A DNA stretch of 64,000 bases from Burkholderiales bacterium (GTDB lineage: Bacteria > Pseudomonadota > Gammaproteobacteria > Burkholderiales > Burkholderiaceae_F): NCBI GenBank assembly GCA_020355165.1, contig CP070661.1:3040601-3104600 (forward strand). The letters are read 5' to 3'. Positions 16,562-25,890 of the stretch are shown here, piece after piece. A model generated the notes under the pieces. It saw only the letters and a list, made by a program, of their open reading frames with translations, ran no database searches and was not told where the DNA came from. How positions within the stretch are numbered: position 1 is the first letter of the stretch; each line of letters starts with the position of its first letter. Made by a program: the position numbers and the translations under genes.

Positions 16562-18115
16562 ATGAACGAATCCTGGGACGCCATCGTCGTCGGCTCCGGC
16601 ATCGGCGGGCTCGCCGCCGCGGCGGCGCTGTCGACCTGCGGCAGGCGGGTGCTCGTTCTCGAGCGGCACGCCCAGCCTGGCGGCCTGACGCAGACCTTCC
16701 AGCGCCAGGGCTGGCGCTTCAACGTCGGCATGCACTATCTCGGCGGCTTCGGCCCGGGCGAGACCAACCGGCGCGTGCTCGACCACCTCGCCGGCGGGCG
16801 CATCGAGATGGCGCCGATCGCCGGCGCCTACGACCGCATCCGCCTGCCCGGGCTGACGCTGCCGTTCGCGCCGCCGCGCGCCGCGCTGATCGCCACGCTG
16901 AAGGACGCCTTTCCGCGCGAGGCGGCGGCGATCGACCGCTACTTCGACGCGGTCGACCGCGCGGCGGCGACGATGGGCACGGTGTTCATGGCGCGCAGCA
17001 TGCCGGGGCCGCTGGCCACTGCGCTGGCCTGGCTGCGCCGCCGGGAAGTCGCGCGCTGGGTCGGCCGCACGACCCGGGAAGTCGTGCAGGAACTCACCGG
17101 CGACCCGAAGCTGCAGGCGGCGCTGACCGCGCAATGGATCGACTACGGCAGCCGGCCGTCGGAGAGCTCCTTCGGCGTGCACGCGCTGGTCACCCGCTCC
17201 TACCTCGACGGCGCCTGGTATCCGGTCGGCGGCAGCCAGGTCTTCGCGCACGAACTGAGGCGCACGATCGGCGAGGGCGGCGGCGAGATCCGCACGCGCG
17301 CCGAGGTCGCCGCCATCACCGTACAGGGGCAGCGGGTCGCCGGCGTGCGCCTGCGCAGCGGCGAGCAGATCGCCTCGCGCTGCGTCATCTCCGACGCCGG
17401 CGCACACAACACGCTGCGCCTGCTGCCGTCGGGCGAAGTCGACTACGGCTGGGCCGAGGACATCACCGAACTGGAGGCCTCGACCGGCTACGTCGGCCTG
17501 TATCTCGGTCTGTCCGGCGACGTCGCGCAAGGCGGGGCCGACACCGCCAACACCTGGATCTACGAGTCGTGGGACGTCAGCCGCAGCTGGGACGACCCGC
17601 TCAACCAGCCGCGCGCGCCGGCACTGTTCGTCGCCTTCCCGTCGCTGCGCGATCCGGCGCACGAGCCGGGGCCGCAGAAGCGGCACACCTGCGAGATCGT
17701 CGCGCTGGTGAACTGGAGCGCCTTCTCGCCATGGGACCGCTCCGAGGACGCCGCCGGCATGGCCGCCGGGGCGGCGCGCGAGGCGAGCTATGCCGAGCTG
17801 AAGGAGAAACTGACGCGCAGCCTGCTGGCGCAGTTCGGCGAGCACTTCCCGGCGCTGGCGCCGATGGTGCAGTTCGCCGAGGCGTCGACGCCGATCACCG
17901 TGGCGAGCTTCACCGGCGCCGAACACGGCGCGATGTACGGGCTGGCGACGACGCCGCAACGGTTCCTGTCGCCGGCGCTGCGGCCGCGCACGCCGATTGG
18001 CGGCCTGCTGCTCGCCGGCCAGGACGCCTGCACGCCGGGGGTGACCGGCGCGATGGTCGGCGGACTGATGGCGGCGGCGAATCTCGAGCCGCGGTTGTGG
18101 CGGCTGCTGCGCTGA
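16562..18115 (+). CDS. CrtI/retinol-saturase-like FAD-dependent oxidoreductase
   Basis: This 517-residue flavoprotein opens with a Rossmann dinucleotide-binding motif (AIVVGSGIGGLAAAAAL, residues 7-23) and the following ERHAQPGG. It closes with the family C-terminal FAD-contact segment GLLLAGQDACTPGVTGAMVGG. Overall it resembles phytoene desaturases, carotenoid isomerases and all-trans-retinol 13,14-reductases. NVGMHYLGG near residue 56 is typical of the retinol-saturase side. ATG at 16562 was chosen for its strong ribosome binding site (GGAGGAA). No carotenoid synthase gene (crtB) is nearby, so the substrate may be another polyene or lipid. It probably forms a unit with the DUF2891 gene upstream. 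Confidence 0.85.
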   Translation: MNESWDAIVVGSGIGGLAAAAALSTCGRRVLVLERHAQPGGLTQTFQRQGWRFNVGMHYLGGFGPGETNRRVLDHLAGGRIEMAPIAGAYDRIRLPGLTLPFAPPRAALIATLKDAFPREAAAIDRYFDAVDRAAATMGTVFMARSMPGPLATALAWLRRREVARWVGRTTREVVQELTGDPKLQAALTAQWIDYGSRPSESSFGVHALVTRSYLDGAWYPVGGSQVFAHELRRTIGEGGGEIRTRAEVAAITVQGQRVAGVRLRSGEQIASRCVISDAGAHNTLRLLPSGEVDYGWAEDITELEASTGYVGLYLGLSGDVAQGGADTANTWIYESWDVSRSWDDPLNQPRAPALFVAFPSLRDPAHEPGPQKRHTCEIVALVNWSAFSPWDRSEDAAGMAAGAAREASYAELKEKLTRSLLAQFGEHFPALAPMVQFAEASTPITVASFTGAEHGAMYGLATTPQRFLSPALRPRTPIGGLLLAGQDACTPGVTGAMVGGLMAAANLEPRLWRLLR

Positions 18116-18280
18116 CCGTCATCGTCGGCGCCATCGGCGCCAGCGCACGCAGGGTTGATGCGGACGACGACAGCCGCCGCCTGGCGTAGGCTTGCGGCGA
18201 GGTCAGGTGACATGTCGGGGTCTGCGCTCGGCGCGATCTTCGGGACTGCGTGCACACGGCCGCGGCGGCCCTGGGAGCGG

Positions 18281-19135
18281 ATGCTGCGCGCGGCCGGGCT
18301 GCTGCTCGTCCTGTCGCTGACGGGCTGCGCCTGGCTGATCGACAAGCAGCACGAGCTGGCGCTGCGACCGACGCCGGGCCAGCCGGCCGGCTTCAGCGGC
18401 CTGCGTGACGGCGACGAGCGCTGGCTGGTGGCGGTCGACGGCGGCGGCAACGGCACGCAGCAGCTGTCGCTTTGGTGGCTGCCGAATGCCGATCCGGCCG
18501 CACCGACCCTGCTGTACCTGCACGGCACGTTCCGCAACCTGTACCAGAACCTGCCGAAGATCGACGCGCTGCGCGAGGCCGGCTTTGCGATCGTCGCGGT
18601 CGACTACCGCGGCTGGGGCGACAGCACGCCGATCATCCCGTCGGAGCACACCATCGTCGCCGACGCCTGGCGCGCCTGGGACGAACTGGTGCGGCGCCAG
18701 CGCGATCCACGCAAGCGGGTCGTCTACGGCCACTCGATGGGCGGCACGGTGGCGGTGGCGCTGGCCAGCAGCCTTCGCTACGGCGCCGATTACGGCGCGC
18801 TGGCGCTCGAGTCGACCTTCACCAGCATCCCCGACGTGGCCGCCGCCGCCGGCTTCTGGGGCCGCGTCGGCGCCGCGGTGACGACGATGCAGTTCGATGC
18901 CCGCTCGCGCATCGGCAGCGTCGATGCGCCGGTGTGGATGCTGCACGGGGCGAAGGACCACACGGTACCGATCGAGCTCGGCCGCCAGCTGCGCGACGCC
19001 GCCCGGCCCGGCGTGCACTGGGTCGAGTTCGCGGAGGGCACGCACAGCCGCCTGCACAGCCAGTACCGGCAGCAATACCGGCAGGCGTTCCGCCAGCTGA
19101 TCGAGCAGCTGTCGCAGCCGGTGGCCGCGCGCTGA
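18281..19135 (+). CDS. Lipoprotein alpha/beta hydrolase
   Basis: This 284-residue protein has a lipoprotein signal (MLRAAGLLLVLSLTGC, Cys at residue 16) and an alpha/beta-hydrolase fold. The nucleophile elbow is GHSMGG (Ser near residue 153), the acid is likely Asp in HGAKDHTVPI and the catalytic His is in EGTHSRLH. LHGTFRNLYQN forms the oxyanion region, and YRGWGDS follows as in ABHD12/17- and BEM46-type serine hydrolases. Start 18281 is favoured by a GGAG ribosome binding site and by placing the signal peptide at the N-terminus. Substrate unknown; an esterase, lipase or peptidase acting at the envelope is plausible. Confidence 0.85.
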   Translation: MLRAAGLLLVLSLTGCAWLIDKQHELALRPTPGQPAGFSGLRDGDERWLVAVDGGGNGTQQLSLWWLPNADPAAPTLLYLHGTFRNLYQNLPKIDALREAGFAIVAVDYRGWGDSTPIIPSEHTIVADAWRAWDELVRRQRDPRKRVVYGHSMGGTVAVALASSLRYGADYGALALESTFTSIPDVAAAAGFWGRVGAAVTTMQFDARSRIGSVDAPVWMLHGAKDHTVPIELGRQLRDAARPGVHWVEFAEGTHSRLHSQYRQQYRQAFRQLIEQLSQPVAAR

Positions 19136-19161
19136 GCCTGCGCCAGCCGCCGGCAGCGGCG

Positions 19162-20292
19162 TCAGCCCGCCGGCTCCAGGCGCAGGATCGCGCCGTTCGG
19201 CTGGTCGGTCAGCAGATAGACGAGGCCGTCCGGCCCGACCCGCACGTCGCGGATGCGCGGCAAGGCTCCGGTCAGCATGAACTCCTCGTCGACGAACCTC
19301 TCGCCGTCCAGCCGCACGCGGATCAGGCTCTGCCCGCGCAGCGCGCCGAGCAGCAGGTCGCCGCGCCAGCGCTCGAACCGCGTGCCCTGGTAGAAGGCCA
19401 TGCCGGACAGTGCCGGCGACGGCACCCAGTACTTGACCGGCTGCGCCATGCCGGGCTTCTCGGTGCCTTCGCCGATCTTGGTCCCCGTGACGTAGTTGAC
19501 GCCGTAGGTGATGACCGGCCAGCCGTAGTTGACGCCGGCCTTGATGACGTTCAGCTCGTCGCCGCCCTGAGGACCGTGCTCGTGCGCCCACAGCACGCCG
19601 GTCGTCGGGCTGAGGACCGCGCCCTGCACGTTGCGGTGGCCCAGCGCAAAGATCTCCGGCCTGGCCTTCGGATGGCCGAGGAACGGGTTGCCCGGCGCCG
19701 GCCGGCCGTCGTCGGTCAGGCGAAGGATCTTGCCGGCGTGATCATCGAGCTTCTGCGCGCGCGCCATCTCGCCGCGGTCGCCGAGCGTGACGTAGAGCAG
19801 TCCGCCGCGATCGAAGACCAGTCGCGAGCCGAAGTGAACGCCGGCGCCCGACTTCGGCGCCATGCGGAAGATCGTCTCGACGTTCTCCATCCTCCAGGCG
19901 CCGGGGCCGCCCGCCAGCCGGCCGCGCGCCACCTCGGTACCGTTGTCGCCCTGCGCGTCGCGCTGCGCGTACGTCCAGTAGACCCAGCCGTTGTCGCGGA
20001 AGCCCGGATGCAGCGCGAGATCGAGCAGTCCGCCCTGGCCCTGCGCGTCGACGCGCGGCAATCCGGCGACCGGCACCGGGTCGAGCCGGCCGTCGCTGCC
20101 GACCACGCGCATCCTGCCCGGGCGCTCGGTCACGAGCATGCGGCCGTCGGGGAGGAACGCCAGTGCCCACGGCCGCTCGAGCCCCTCGGTGAAGGTGACC
20201 AGCCGCACCGCGTGCTCGCGGGTCTGGATCACCTGCGCCTCGGCGGGCGCAGCCGCCAGCACGGCGGCAAGAAGGACAGCGGTGCCGTTCAT
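19162..20292 (-). CDS. Exported PQQ-type aldose sugar dehydrogenase (YliI/GSDH family)
   Basis: This 376-residue protein has a signal peptide (MNGTAVLLAAVLAAAPAEA) and a six-bladed beta-propeller with the family motifs RPWALAFLPDGRMLVTERPG, GVHFGSRLVFD (catalytic His), ALGHRNVQG, WAHEHGPQGGDE and NYGWPVITYG. These match soluble aldose sugar dehydrogenases that use PQQ and calcium in the periplasm. It lies 76 bases downstream of the last gene of the peptide ABC operon on the same strand and may be read through. No PQQ synthesis genes are in the window. The ATG at 20292 is preferred to an upstream in-frame start because the signal peptide begins there. Confidence 0.88.
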   Translation of the reverse strand: MNGTAVLLAAVLAAAPAEAQVIQTREHAVRLVTFTEGLERPWALAFLPDGRMLVTERPGRMRVVGSDGRLDPVPVAGLPRVDAQGQGGLLDLALHPGFRDNGWVYWTYAQRDAQGDNGTEVARGRLAGGPGAWRMENVETIFRMAPKSGAGVHFGSRLVFDRGGLLYVTLGDRGEMARAQKLDDHAGKILRLTDDGRPAPGNPFLGHPKARPEIFALGHRNVQGAVLSPTTGVLWAHEHGPQGGDELNVIKAGVNYGWPVITYGVNYVTGTKIGEGTEKPGMAQPVKYWVPSPALSGMAFYQGTRFERWRGDLLLGALRGQSLIRVRLDGERFVDEEFMLTGALPRIRDVRVGPDGLVYLLTDQPNGAILRLEPAG

Positions 20293-20368
20293 CGTCGGTA
20301 ATCGAACGCGCCGAGCCTGCCGCAGTGGCGAGCCGCCGGCCAGCCAGGACTGTCCCGATGGCACGCCG

Positions 20369-21415
20369 TCAGCCGATCCGCCCTTCCTCGACCGCGTGGC
20401 AGGCGACCTGCGCCTCGCCCTGCGCCCCCCGGTGCTGCTTCAGCAGCGGCGCTTCGCGCCGGCAGCGCTCGTCGGCGTGCGGACAGCGCGGATGGAAGGT
20501 GCAGCCCGACGGCGGATTGAGCGGGTTCGGCACCTCACCCGCCACCGGCGTCCGCGCGCGGCCGGTCATCTCGAGGTCGGGAATCGCGTCGAGCAGCATC
20601 CGCGTGTAAGGATGGCTCGGCGCGGCGAACAGCCGGCTCTTGGCCACCAGCTCGACGATCCGCCCGAGGTACATCACGCCGACGCGGTCGGAGATGTGGT
20701 GCACGACCGCCAGGTTGTGCGAGATGAACAGATACGTCAGCCCGAGGTCGCGCTGCAGGTCCTTCATCAGGTTCAGCACCTGCGCCTGCACCGAGACGTC
20801 GAGCGCCGAGGTCGGCTCGTCGCAGACCAGGAACTCGGGATGGGTGGCCAGCGCACGGGCGATCGAGATGCGCTGCCGCTGGCCGCCGGAGAACTGGTGC
20901 GGATACTTGGCCTTGTCGGCCGGCGACAGCCGCACCAGCCCGAGCAGTTCATCGACGCGGGCGGCGACCTGCCGCGCATCGCTCATCAGCCCGTGGGCGC
21001 GCAGCGGCTCGGCGATGATGTCGGCCACCCGCCAGCGCGGATTCAGGCTGGCGTACGGGTCCTGGAAGATCATCTGCAGCTTCTGTCGCAGCCCGCGGCC
21101 GCTGGCGGTGTTGACCTCGCGCAGGTCGCTGCCGAAGAACTCGACGCGGCCGCGGGTCGGCGCATACAGCCCCACCAGCAGGCGCGCCACCGTCGACTTG
21201 CCGCAGCCCGACTCGCCAACCAGCGACAGCGTCTCGCCGCGCCGGATCTCGAAGCTGACGTCGTCGACGGCGTGCAGGATCGTGCGCGGCTTGCCCTCGA
21301 GCACGCGGTTCAGCCACGGCGGCGAGACGTCGAAGTACTTCGACACCCCCTCGGCGCGGACGATCACCTGCCCCGCCGCGACCGCCTCGGCGTCCGGCCG
21401 GCGCACCGCGCTCAT
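20369..21415 (-). CDS. Peptide/nickel-type ABC importer ATP-binding protein (DppF-like)
   Basis: This 348-residue ATPase has Walker [12 protein letters not shown] near residue 65, Q-loop [14 protein letters not shown], signature [14 protein letters not shown], Walker [17 protein letters not shown] and the switch [12 protein letters not shown]. The C-terminal oligopeptide-transporter extension carries [14 protein letters not shown], whose Cys residues in DppD/DppF proteins can hold an iron-sulphur or metal site. The ATG overlaps the stop of the partner ATPase by 4 bases (ATGA). It would pair with that ATPase to power import through the DppB/DppC-like permeases of the same operon. Confidence 0.93.
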   Translation of the reverse strand: MSAVRRPDAEAVAAGQVIVRAEGVSKYFDVSPPWLNRVLEGKPRTILHAVDDVSFEIRRGETLSLVGESGCGKSTVARLLVGLYAPTRGRVEFFGSDLREVNTASGRGLRQKLQMIFQDPYASLNPRWRVADIIAEPLRAHGLMSDARQVAARVDELLGLVRLSPADKAKYPHQFSGGQRQRISIARALATHPEFLVCDEPTSALDVSVQAQVLNLMKDLQRDLGLTYLFISHNLAVVHHISDRVGVMYLGRIVELVAKSRLFAAPSHPYTRMLLDAIPDLEMTGRARTPVAGEVPNPLNPPSGCTFHPRCPHADERCRREAPLLKQHRGAQGEAQVACHAVEEGRIG

Positions 21416-22407
21416 GCCGCCTTCCTCTCGCCGCCGGCGACGTGCAGCCAGCACGCCGCCCGCGAGGCGCCAGCCGGCATCAGCTCCGGCCGCTCGCGGC
21501 TGCAGCGGGCGAAGGCCCGCTCGCAACGCGGATGGAAGGCGCAGCCGGGCGGGATCTCCGTCAGCCGCGGCATGCTGCCGTCGATCTGCACCAGCCGCTC
21601 GGCGTCGTGCTCCATGCTCGGGATCGAGCCCATCAGGCCGGCCGTGTACGGGTGCTGCGGCCGGTGGATGACCTCGGCCACCGGGCCGATCTCGGCGATG
21701 CGGCCGGCGTACATCACCGCCACGCGGTCGGCGGTCTCGGCGATCACGCCCATGTCGTGCGTGATCAGCATCACCGCCGTCTGCTTCTCGCGGCACAGAC
21801 GCTTCAGCAGCTGGATGATCTGCGCCTGGATCGACACGTCGAGCGCCGTGGTCGGCTCGTCGGCGATCACCAGCTTCGGCTCGGCGGCCAGCGCCAGCGC
21901 GATCACCACCCGCTGGCGCATGCCGCCGGAGAACTGGTGCGGATAGTGGTCGATGCGCCGCTCCGGCGCCGGGATGCCGGTGGCCGCCAGCAGCTCGATC
22001 GCCCGGCTGCGCGCCTGCTGCGCCGACATGTGCAGGTGGGTGGTGATCGTCTCCACCAGCTGCTGGCCGACCGTGTACAGCGGGTTCAGCGAGGTCAGCG
22101 GGTCCTGGAAGATCGCGCCGATCTCGCGGCCGCGGACCTTGCGCATCTCGTCGGCCGGCAGGTTGTCGATGCGCAGGCCGGCCAGCTTGACTTCGCCGCG
22201 CGCGATGCGCCCCGGCGGCTCGAGCAGGCCGATCACCGCGCTGCCGGTCAGCGACTTGCCGGCACCGGATTCGCCGACCACGCCGAGCACCTCGCCCGGG
22301 GCGATCGAGAACGAGACGTCGTCGACCGCCAGCAGCGTGCCGCGCCGGGTCGGGAACTCGATCCGCAGGCTGCGGACCTCGAGCAGAGCCACGTCGCCGG
22401 AGGTCAC
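21412..22407 (-). CDS. Peptide/nickel-type ABC importer ATP-binding protein (DppD-like)
   Basis: This 331-residue ATPase has Walker [15 protein letters not shown] near residue 44, [14 protein letters not shown], signature [15 protein letters not shown], Walker [17 protein letters not shown] and [11 protein letters not shown]. The C-terminal [14 protein letters not shown] is the usual DppD tail. The start is a GTG overlapping the stop of the small lipoprotein gene upstream (GTGA), so translation is coupled to that gene. This coupling ties two otherwise unknown exported proteins to the transporter operon. Confidence 0.93.
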   Translation of the reverse strand: MTSGDVALLEVRSLRIEFPTRRGTLLAVDDVSFSIAPGEVLGVVGESGAGKSLTGSAVIGLLEPPGRIARGEVKLAGLRIDNLPADEMRKVRGREIGAIFQDPLTSLNPLYTVGQQLVETITTHLHMSAQQARSRAIELLAATGIPAPERRIDHYPHQFSGGMRQRVVIALALAAEPKLVIADEPTTALDVSIQAQIIQLLKRLCREKQTAVMLITHDMGVIAETADRVAVMYAGRIAEIGPVAEVIHRPQHPYTAGLMGSIPSMEHDAERLVQIDGSMPRLTEIPPGCAFHPRCERAFARCSRERPELMPAGASRAACWLHVAGGERKAA

Positions 22408-22799
22408 TTCCTCTCCGGCTCGGGGGTGCAGCCCGCCAACGGCTCGGCGAAGTCGACCTTCGGCGTGAACGCTGCCGACAGGCGGTTCTCGCGCACCGCG
22501 ACGATGTAGTAGGTGACGCAGGGCTTCACCTCGAGCCTGAGCGTGGCCGTTTCCTGCGGTGCGCCGGGCACCGGCGGCGCCTGCACGCGGACCTCGCGCA
22601 GCCCCGGGTCGACCAGCACCCGCCGCTGCGTGGTGTCGCGGCCGTCGACGCTGAGGATCAGCACCGGATAGGTGTCGGCGCTCGCCTTGTAGTAGCGCTC
22701 GCCGACCAGGAAGGAGCCGTGAAACGAGGAGGCGCAGGCCGACAGCAGCAGCGCCGCGGCGCACACCGCCGCGGCCCGGGACCGCCGGGTCGGCTTCAC
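22404..22799 (-). CDS. Small exported lipoprotein, paralogue of the gene upstream
   Basis: This protein of 131 residues starts at a GTG that overlaps the previous stop. The signal [14 protein letters not shown] gives a lipobox LSAC. The mature domain is all-beta in appearance: [29 protein letters not shown], then [13 protein letters not shown] and [14 protein letters not shown]. The pattern PCxxYxIxA, then (W/F)xPxV, then xxC is shared with the neighbouring upstream protein, and the spacing of the two Cys differs by one residue (29 versus 30 between them), suggesting a conserved disulphide. The family is not recognised. The PEGA-like segment [11 protein letters not shown] suggests a surface or periplasmic carbohydrate- or protein-binding beta-sandwich. 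It is locked into the peptide transporter operon by overlaps on both sides. Confidence 0.72.
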   Translation of the reverse strand: MKPTRRSRAAAVCAAALLLSACASSFHGSFLVGERYYKASADTYPVLILSVDGRDTTQRRVLVDPGLREVRVQAPPVPGAPQETATLRLEVKPCVTYYIVAVRENRLSAAFTPKVDFAEPLAGCTPEPERK

Positions 22800-23215
22800 T
22801 TCGTCCCCGTGGCCGACATGAACTTGCGCTTGCACTCGCCGATGTCCTCGACCTTCTGCACGACCGGCGCCCACTTGCCGCTGACGTAGTCGGCCTCGTA
22901 CTTGGCGGCGATGCGGTAGCGCTTGCAGGGCTCAAGTTCGAGCTCGATCGTCTGCAGGTCGTCGACGATGACCGCGGCGCGCGCGGAGGAATAGTGGACC
23001 TGGATCGAGTGCCTGCCCGGCGGCAGCGGGTCGGACCGCCGCGGATTGCGCGGGCTCTTGCCGTCGATGCGCGACAGTCCGATGACGTCCTCCTGCTGGG
23101 CGGGCTTGCGGTCGCCCGACTCGACCAGCGCGTAGGGCTGGTCGTACAGGCCGGCCCAGGCGCTGGCAGCGATCATTGCAGCGACAAGCGCCACCGTGGC
23201 TCGAATGCGTTTCAT
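22796..23215 (-). CDS. Small secreted protein, paralogue of the gene downstream
   Basis: This protein has 139 residues with a Sec signal peptide (MKRIRATVALVAAMIAASAWA). The mature part contains SDPLPPGRHSIQVHYSS, which resembles a PEGA-like strand pair, then ELEPCKRYRIAAKYEA and KWAPVVQKVEDIGEC. Two Cys residues, 30 residues apart, match those of the downstream lipoprotein. The function is unknown. The gene sits 37 bases downstream of the DppC-like permease gene and overlaps the lipoprotein gene by 4 bases. The pair may act as periplasmic accessory proteins for the importer or for envelope stress, but this is inference only. Confidence 0.72.
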   Translation of the reverse strand: MKRIRATVALVAAMIAASAWAGLYDQPYALVESGDRKPAQQEDVIGLSRIDGKSPRNPRRSDPLPPGRHSIQVHYSSARAAVIVDDLQTIELELEPCKRYRIAAKYEADYVSGKWAPVVQKVEDIGECKRKFMSATGTK

Positions 23216-23252
23216 GCTGGCCTCCTGAGGTGCGTTTCGGCTGGTGCCCGGA

Positions 23253-24164
23253 TTATCGGAGCTTCGGGTTGAGCGCGTCGCGCAGCCAGTCGCCGAGCAG
23301 GTTCACCGACAGCACCAGCAGTACCAGCGCCGCGCCCGGGAAGATCGTGATCCACCACTCGCCGGAGAACAGGAACTCGTTGCCGATGCGGATCAGCGTG
23401 CCGAGCGACGGCGTGGTCGGCGGCACGCCGACGCCGAGGAAGCTGAGCGTCGCCTCGGTGATGATCGCCGTGGCGATGTGCACGGTGGCCAGCACCAGCA
23501 CCGGTCCGAGCACGTTGGGCAGCACGTGGCGGCCCATGATCGCCAGCGGCGACACCCCGATCACGCGCGCCGCCTGCACGTACTCCCGGTTCTTCTCCAC
23601 CAGCGTCGAGCCGCGCACGGTGCGCGCGTACTGCACCCAGCCGGACAGTGCGATGGCCAGGATCAGCACGAAGAAGGCGACCTCGTCGTGCGCCTCGCGC
23701 GGCAGCGCGGCGCGGAACACGCCGTCGATCAGCAGCGCCACCAGGATCGCCGGGAACGACAGCATCACGTCGCACACGCGCATGATGAAGGCGTCCAGCC
23801 GCCCGCCGACGTAGCCCGACAGCAGCCCGAGGCCGACGCCGAGCACGACCGACAGGATCACCGAGGCCACGCCGATCGCCAGCGAGATGCGCATGCCGTA
23901 GAGGATCGCCGAGTAGACGTCGCGGCCCTGGTCGTCGGTGCCGAAGACGAAGCGCCGCTCGCCTTCGGCTTCCCAGGCCGGCGGCTTGGAGGCGTCGAGC
24001 AGGTTGATCGTCGCCAGGTCGAACGGGTTGTGCGGTGCCACCCACTCGGCGCAGGTCGCCGAGAAGATCAGCAGCATCGCCACCAGGAAGGCGACGATCG
24101 CCACCGGCGACCTGCGGAAGCTGTAGGCGACGTCGCTGTCCCAGAGGCGGGCAAGGCTACTCAT
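23253..24164 (-). CDS. Peptide/nickel-type ABC importer permease (DppC-like)
   Basis: This 303-residue inner-membrane protein has an N-terminal helix (VAIVAFLVAMLLIFSATCAEW, residues about 21-41), a short periplasmic part with RFVFGTDDQGRDVYSAILYG, which is the DppC/OppC hallmark, and five further helices. The permease motif EAATLSFLGVGVPP is represented by ITEATLSFLGVGVPPTTPSLG. ATG at 24164 places the first cytoplasmic segment as in DppC and is preferred to an in-frame start 36 bases upstream. It would dimerise with the DppB-like permease encoded at the head of the operon. Confidence 0.92.
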   Translation of the reverse strand: MSSLARLWDSDVAYSFRRSPVAIVAFLVAMLLIFSATCAEWVAPHNPFDLATINLLDASKPPAWEAEGERRFVFGTDDQGRDVYSAILYGMRISLAIGVASVILSVVLGVGLGLLSGYVGGRLDAFIMRVCDVMLSFPAILVALLIDGVFRAALPREAHDEVAFFVLILAIALSGWVQYARTVRGSTLVEKNREYVQAARVIGVSPLAIMGRHVLPNVLGPVLVLATVHIATAIITEATLSFLGVGVPPTTPSLGTLIRIGNEFLFSGEWWITIFPGAALVLLVLSVNLLGDWLRDALNPKLR

Positions 24165-24283
24165 CGGCAGGCTGCGATCTTCGGCTCGTGGCGCGACCAT
24201 GTCGCGCGCCGGCGACCCGGGCGCTGCTCCGGCGCAGCAGCTGCGGCGCCGGATTCGCCACGGGTCCGCCGTCGCGGCTCACG

Positions 24284-25870
24284 TCACTTGACGACCGTCC
24301 ACTTGAGGAACATGAAGTTGTCAGCCAGCTGGACGGTGTCGACGTTCTTCTTCATCGCCCACGCCAGCGCCTGCTGGTGCAGGGGGATGTGACCGATCTC
24401 GTCCTGGTGGATCTTCATCGCCTCGCTGATCATCGCCATACGCTTGGCGACGTCGGTCTCGGTGGCGATCGCCTTGGTCAGCTCGTCGAGCTTCGGGTTG
24501 CTGTAGCTGCCGAGGTTGAACTGGCCCTGGCCGCCGGCGCCCGGCGTGGCCATCAGCGCGAACAGCGGGTTGTGCGAGTCGTACGAGCCCGGCGTCCAGC
24601 CGAGCAGGTAAAACGAGGTGTTGCGCGACAGGATCTTCGGGAAGTAGGTGGCCTTGGTCTCGGCGGTCAGGTTCACCTTGACGCCGGCCTTGGCCAGCAT
24701 CGTCGCCACCGCCTTGCAGATCTCCTCGTCGTTGACGTAGCGGTCGTTCGGGCAGTTCATGCCGACCTCGAAGCCCTGCGGGTAGCCGGCCTCGGCCAGC
24801 AGCTTCTGCGCCGCCGCCGGGTCGTAGGGCAGCCGCTTGTTCAGGTCGGCCGGGAAGCCCTTGATGCCGGGCGCGATCATCAGCCCGGTCGGCGCCGAGG
24901 CGCCGCGCATCACCGCCTTCTGGATCGCGTTGATGTCGATCGCCTGGTAGAAGGCCTGGCGCACCCGCTTGTCCTTGAACGGGTTCTTGCCCTTGACGCT
25001 GGAGAACAGCAGCTCGTTGCGCGACTGGTCCATGCCGAGGAAGATCGTGCGCAGCTCCGGCCCCTGCATCACCTTCAGGCTGGCGGCGGCGGCGATGCGG
25101 CTGACGTCCTGCACCGGCACCGGCTCCATCATGTCGATCTCGCCGGACAGCAGTGCCGCCACGCGCGTGCTGGCGTTGCCGATCGGCGTGAAGATGACTT
25201 CCTCGATGTTGGTGTCGATCGACTTGTCCCAGTAGTTGAGGTTGCGCACCAGCGTCGTGCGGATGCCGGGCTCGCGCGAGCGCAGGCGGAACGGCCCGGT
25301 GCCGTTGGCCTTGAACGAGGCGGTGTTCTCCACCCCCTTGCGCTTGTCGACCGGCACCACGGCACGGTTCTCCTCGCACCACTTCTTGCTCATGATCGCC
25401 CACAGCGAGATCACGTCCGGCAGGATCGGGAACGGCTCGTTGGTGACGATGTCGATCGCGTGGTCGTCGACCTTGCGGATCTCCTTGACTGCGCCGACGT
25501 AGGTCTTGACGTCCGAGCCGTCGGCCTTGGCGCGCTCGTAGGAGAAGATCACGTCGTCGGCGGTGAAGGGCGTGCCGTCGTGGAACTGCACGCCCTTGCG
25601 CAGGTTGAACCGCCACACCGTCGGCGCGGTCTGTTTCCAGTCGGTCGCCAGCGCCGGCACCAGCTCGAGCTTCTTGCCGCGGCCGACCAGCGGCTCGTAG
25701 ATGTTGAACGTGAAATTTAACTGCAGCGACTCGTTCAGCGAATGCGGGTCCATCGACAGCGCATCGCCCTGGTTGGCGTACCTGAAGGTCTTCGCCGCCG
25801 CCGGCAGCGAGCCGCCGAGGACCGCACAGACCGCGATCGTCGCAGCGGCGAGAAGTGAACGTGTATTCAT
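24284..25870 (-). CDS. Family 5 extracellular solute-binding protein (DppA-like)
   Basis: This 528-residue periplasmic protein has signal peptide MNTRSLLAAATIAVCAVLGGSLPAAA, then the family 5 opening RYANQGDALSMDPHSLNES and KLELVPALATDWKQ. The motif FNLRKGVQFHDGTPFTADDV is the peptide/nickel-binding signature. It would capture peptides or acylated amino acids for the DppBCDF-like machinery. The M20 amidohydrolase gene 20 bases upstream suggests that the cargo is an N-acyl or peptide substrate that is hydrolysed after uptake. A paralogue of similar length is encoded at 29609-31186. Start at 25870 is fixed by the signal peptide and a GGAGG-type ribosome binding site. Confidence 0.92.
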   Translation of the reverse strand: MNTRSLLAAATIAVCAVLGGSLPAAAKTFRYANQGDALSMDPHSLNESLQLNFTFNIYEPLVGRGKKLELVPALATDWKQTAPTVWRFNLRKGVQFHDGTPFTADDVIFSYERAKADGSDVKTYVGAVKEIRKVDDHAIDIVTNEPFPILPDVISLWAIMSKKWCEENRAVVPVDKRKGVENTASFKANGTGPFRLRSREPGIRTTLVRNLNYWDKSIDTNIEEVIFTPIGNASTRVAALLSGEIDMMEPVPVQDVSRIAAAASLKVMQGPELRTIFLGMDQSRNELLFSSVKGKNPFKDKRVRQAFYQAIDINAIQKAVMRGASAPTGLMIAPGIKGFPADLNKRLPYDPAAAQKLLAEAGYPQGFEVGMNCPNDRYVNDEEICKAVATMLAKAGVKVNLTAETKATYFPKILSRNTSFYLLGWTPGSYDSHNPLFALMATPGAGGQGQFNLGSYSNPKLDELTKAIATETDVAKRMAMISEAMKIHQDEIGHIPLHQQALAWAMKKNVDTVQLADNFMFLKWTVVK

Positions 25871-25890
25871 GGCCTGGCCTCCTTGGGGGT

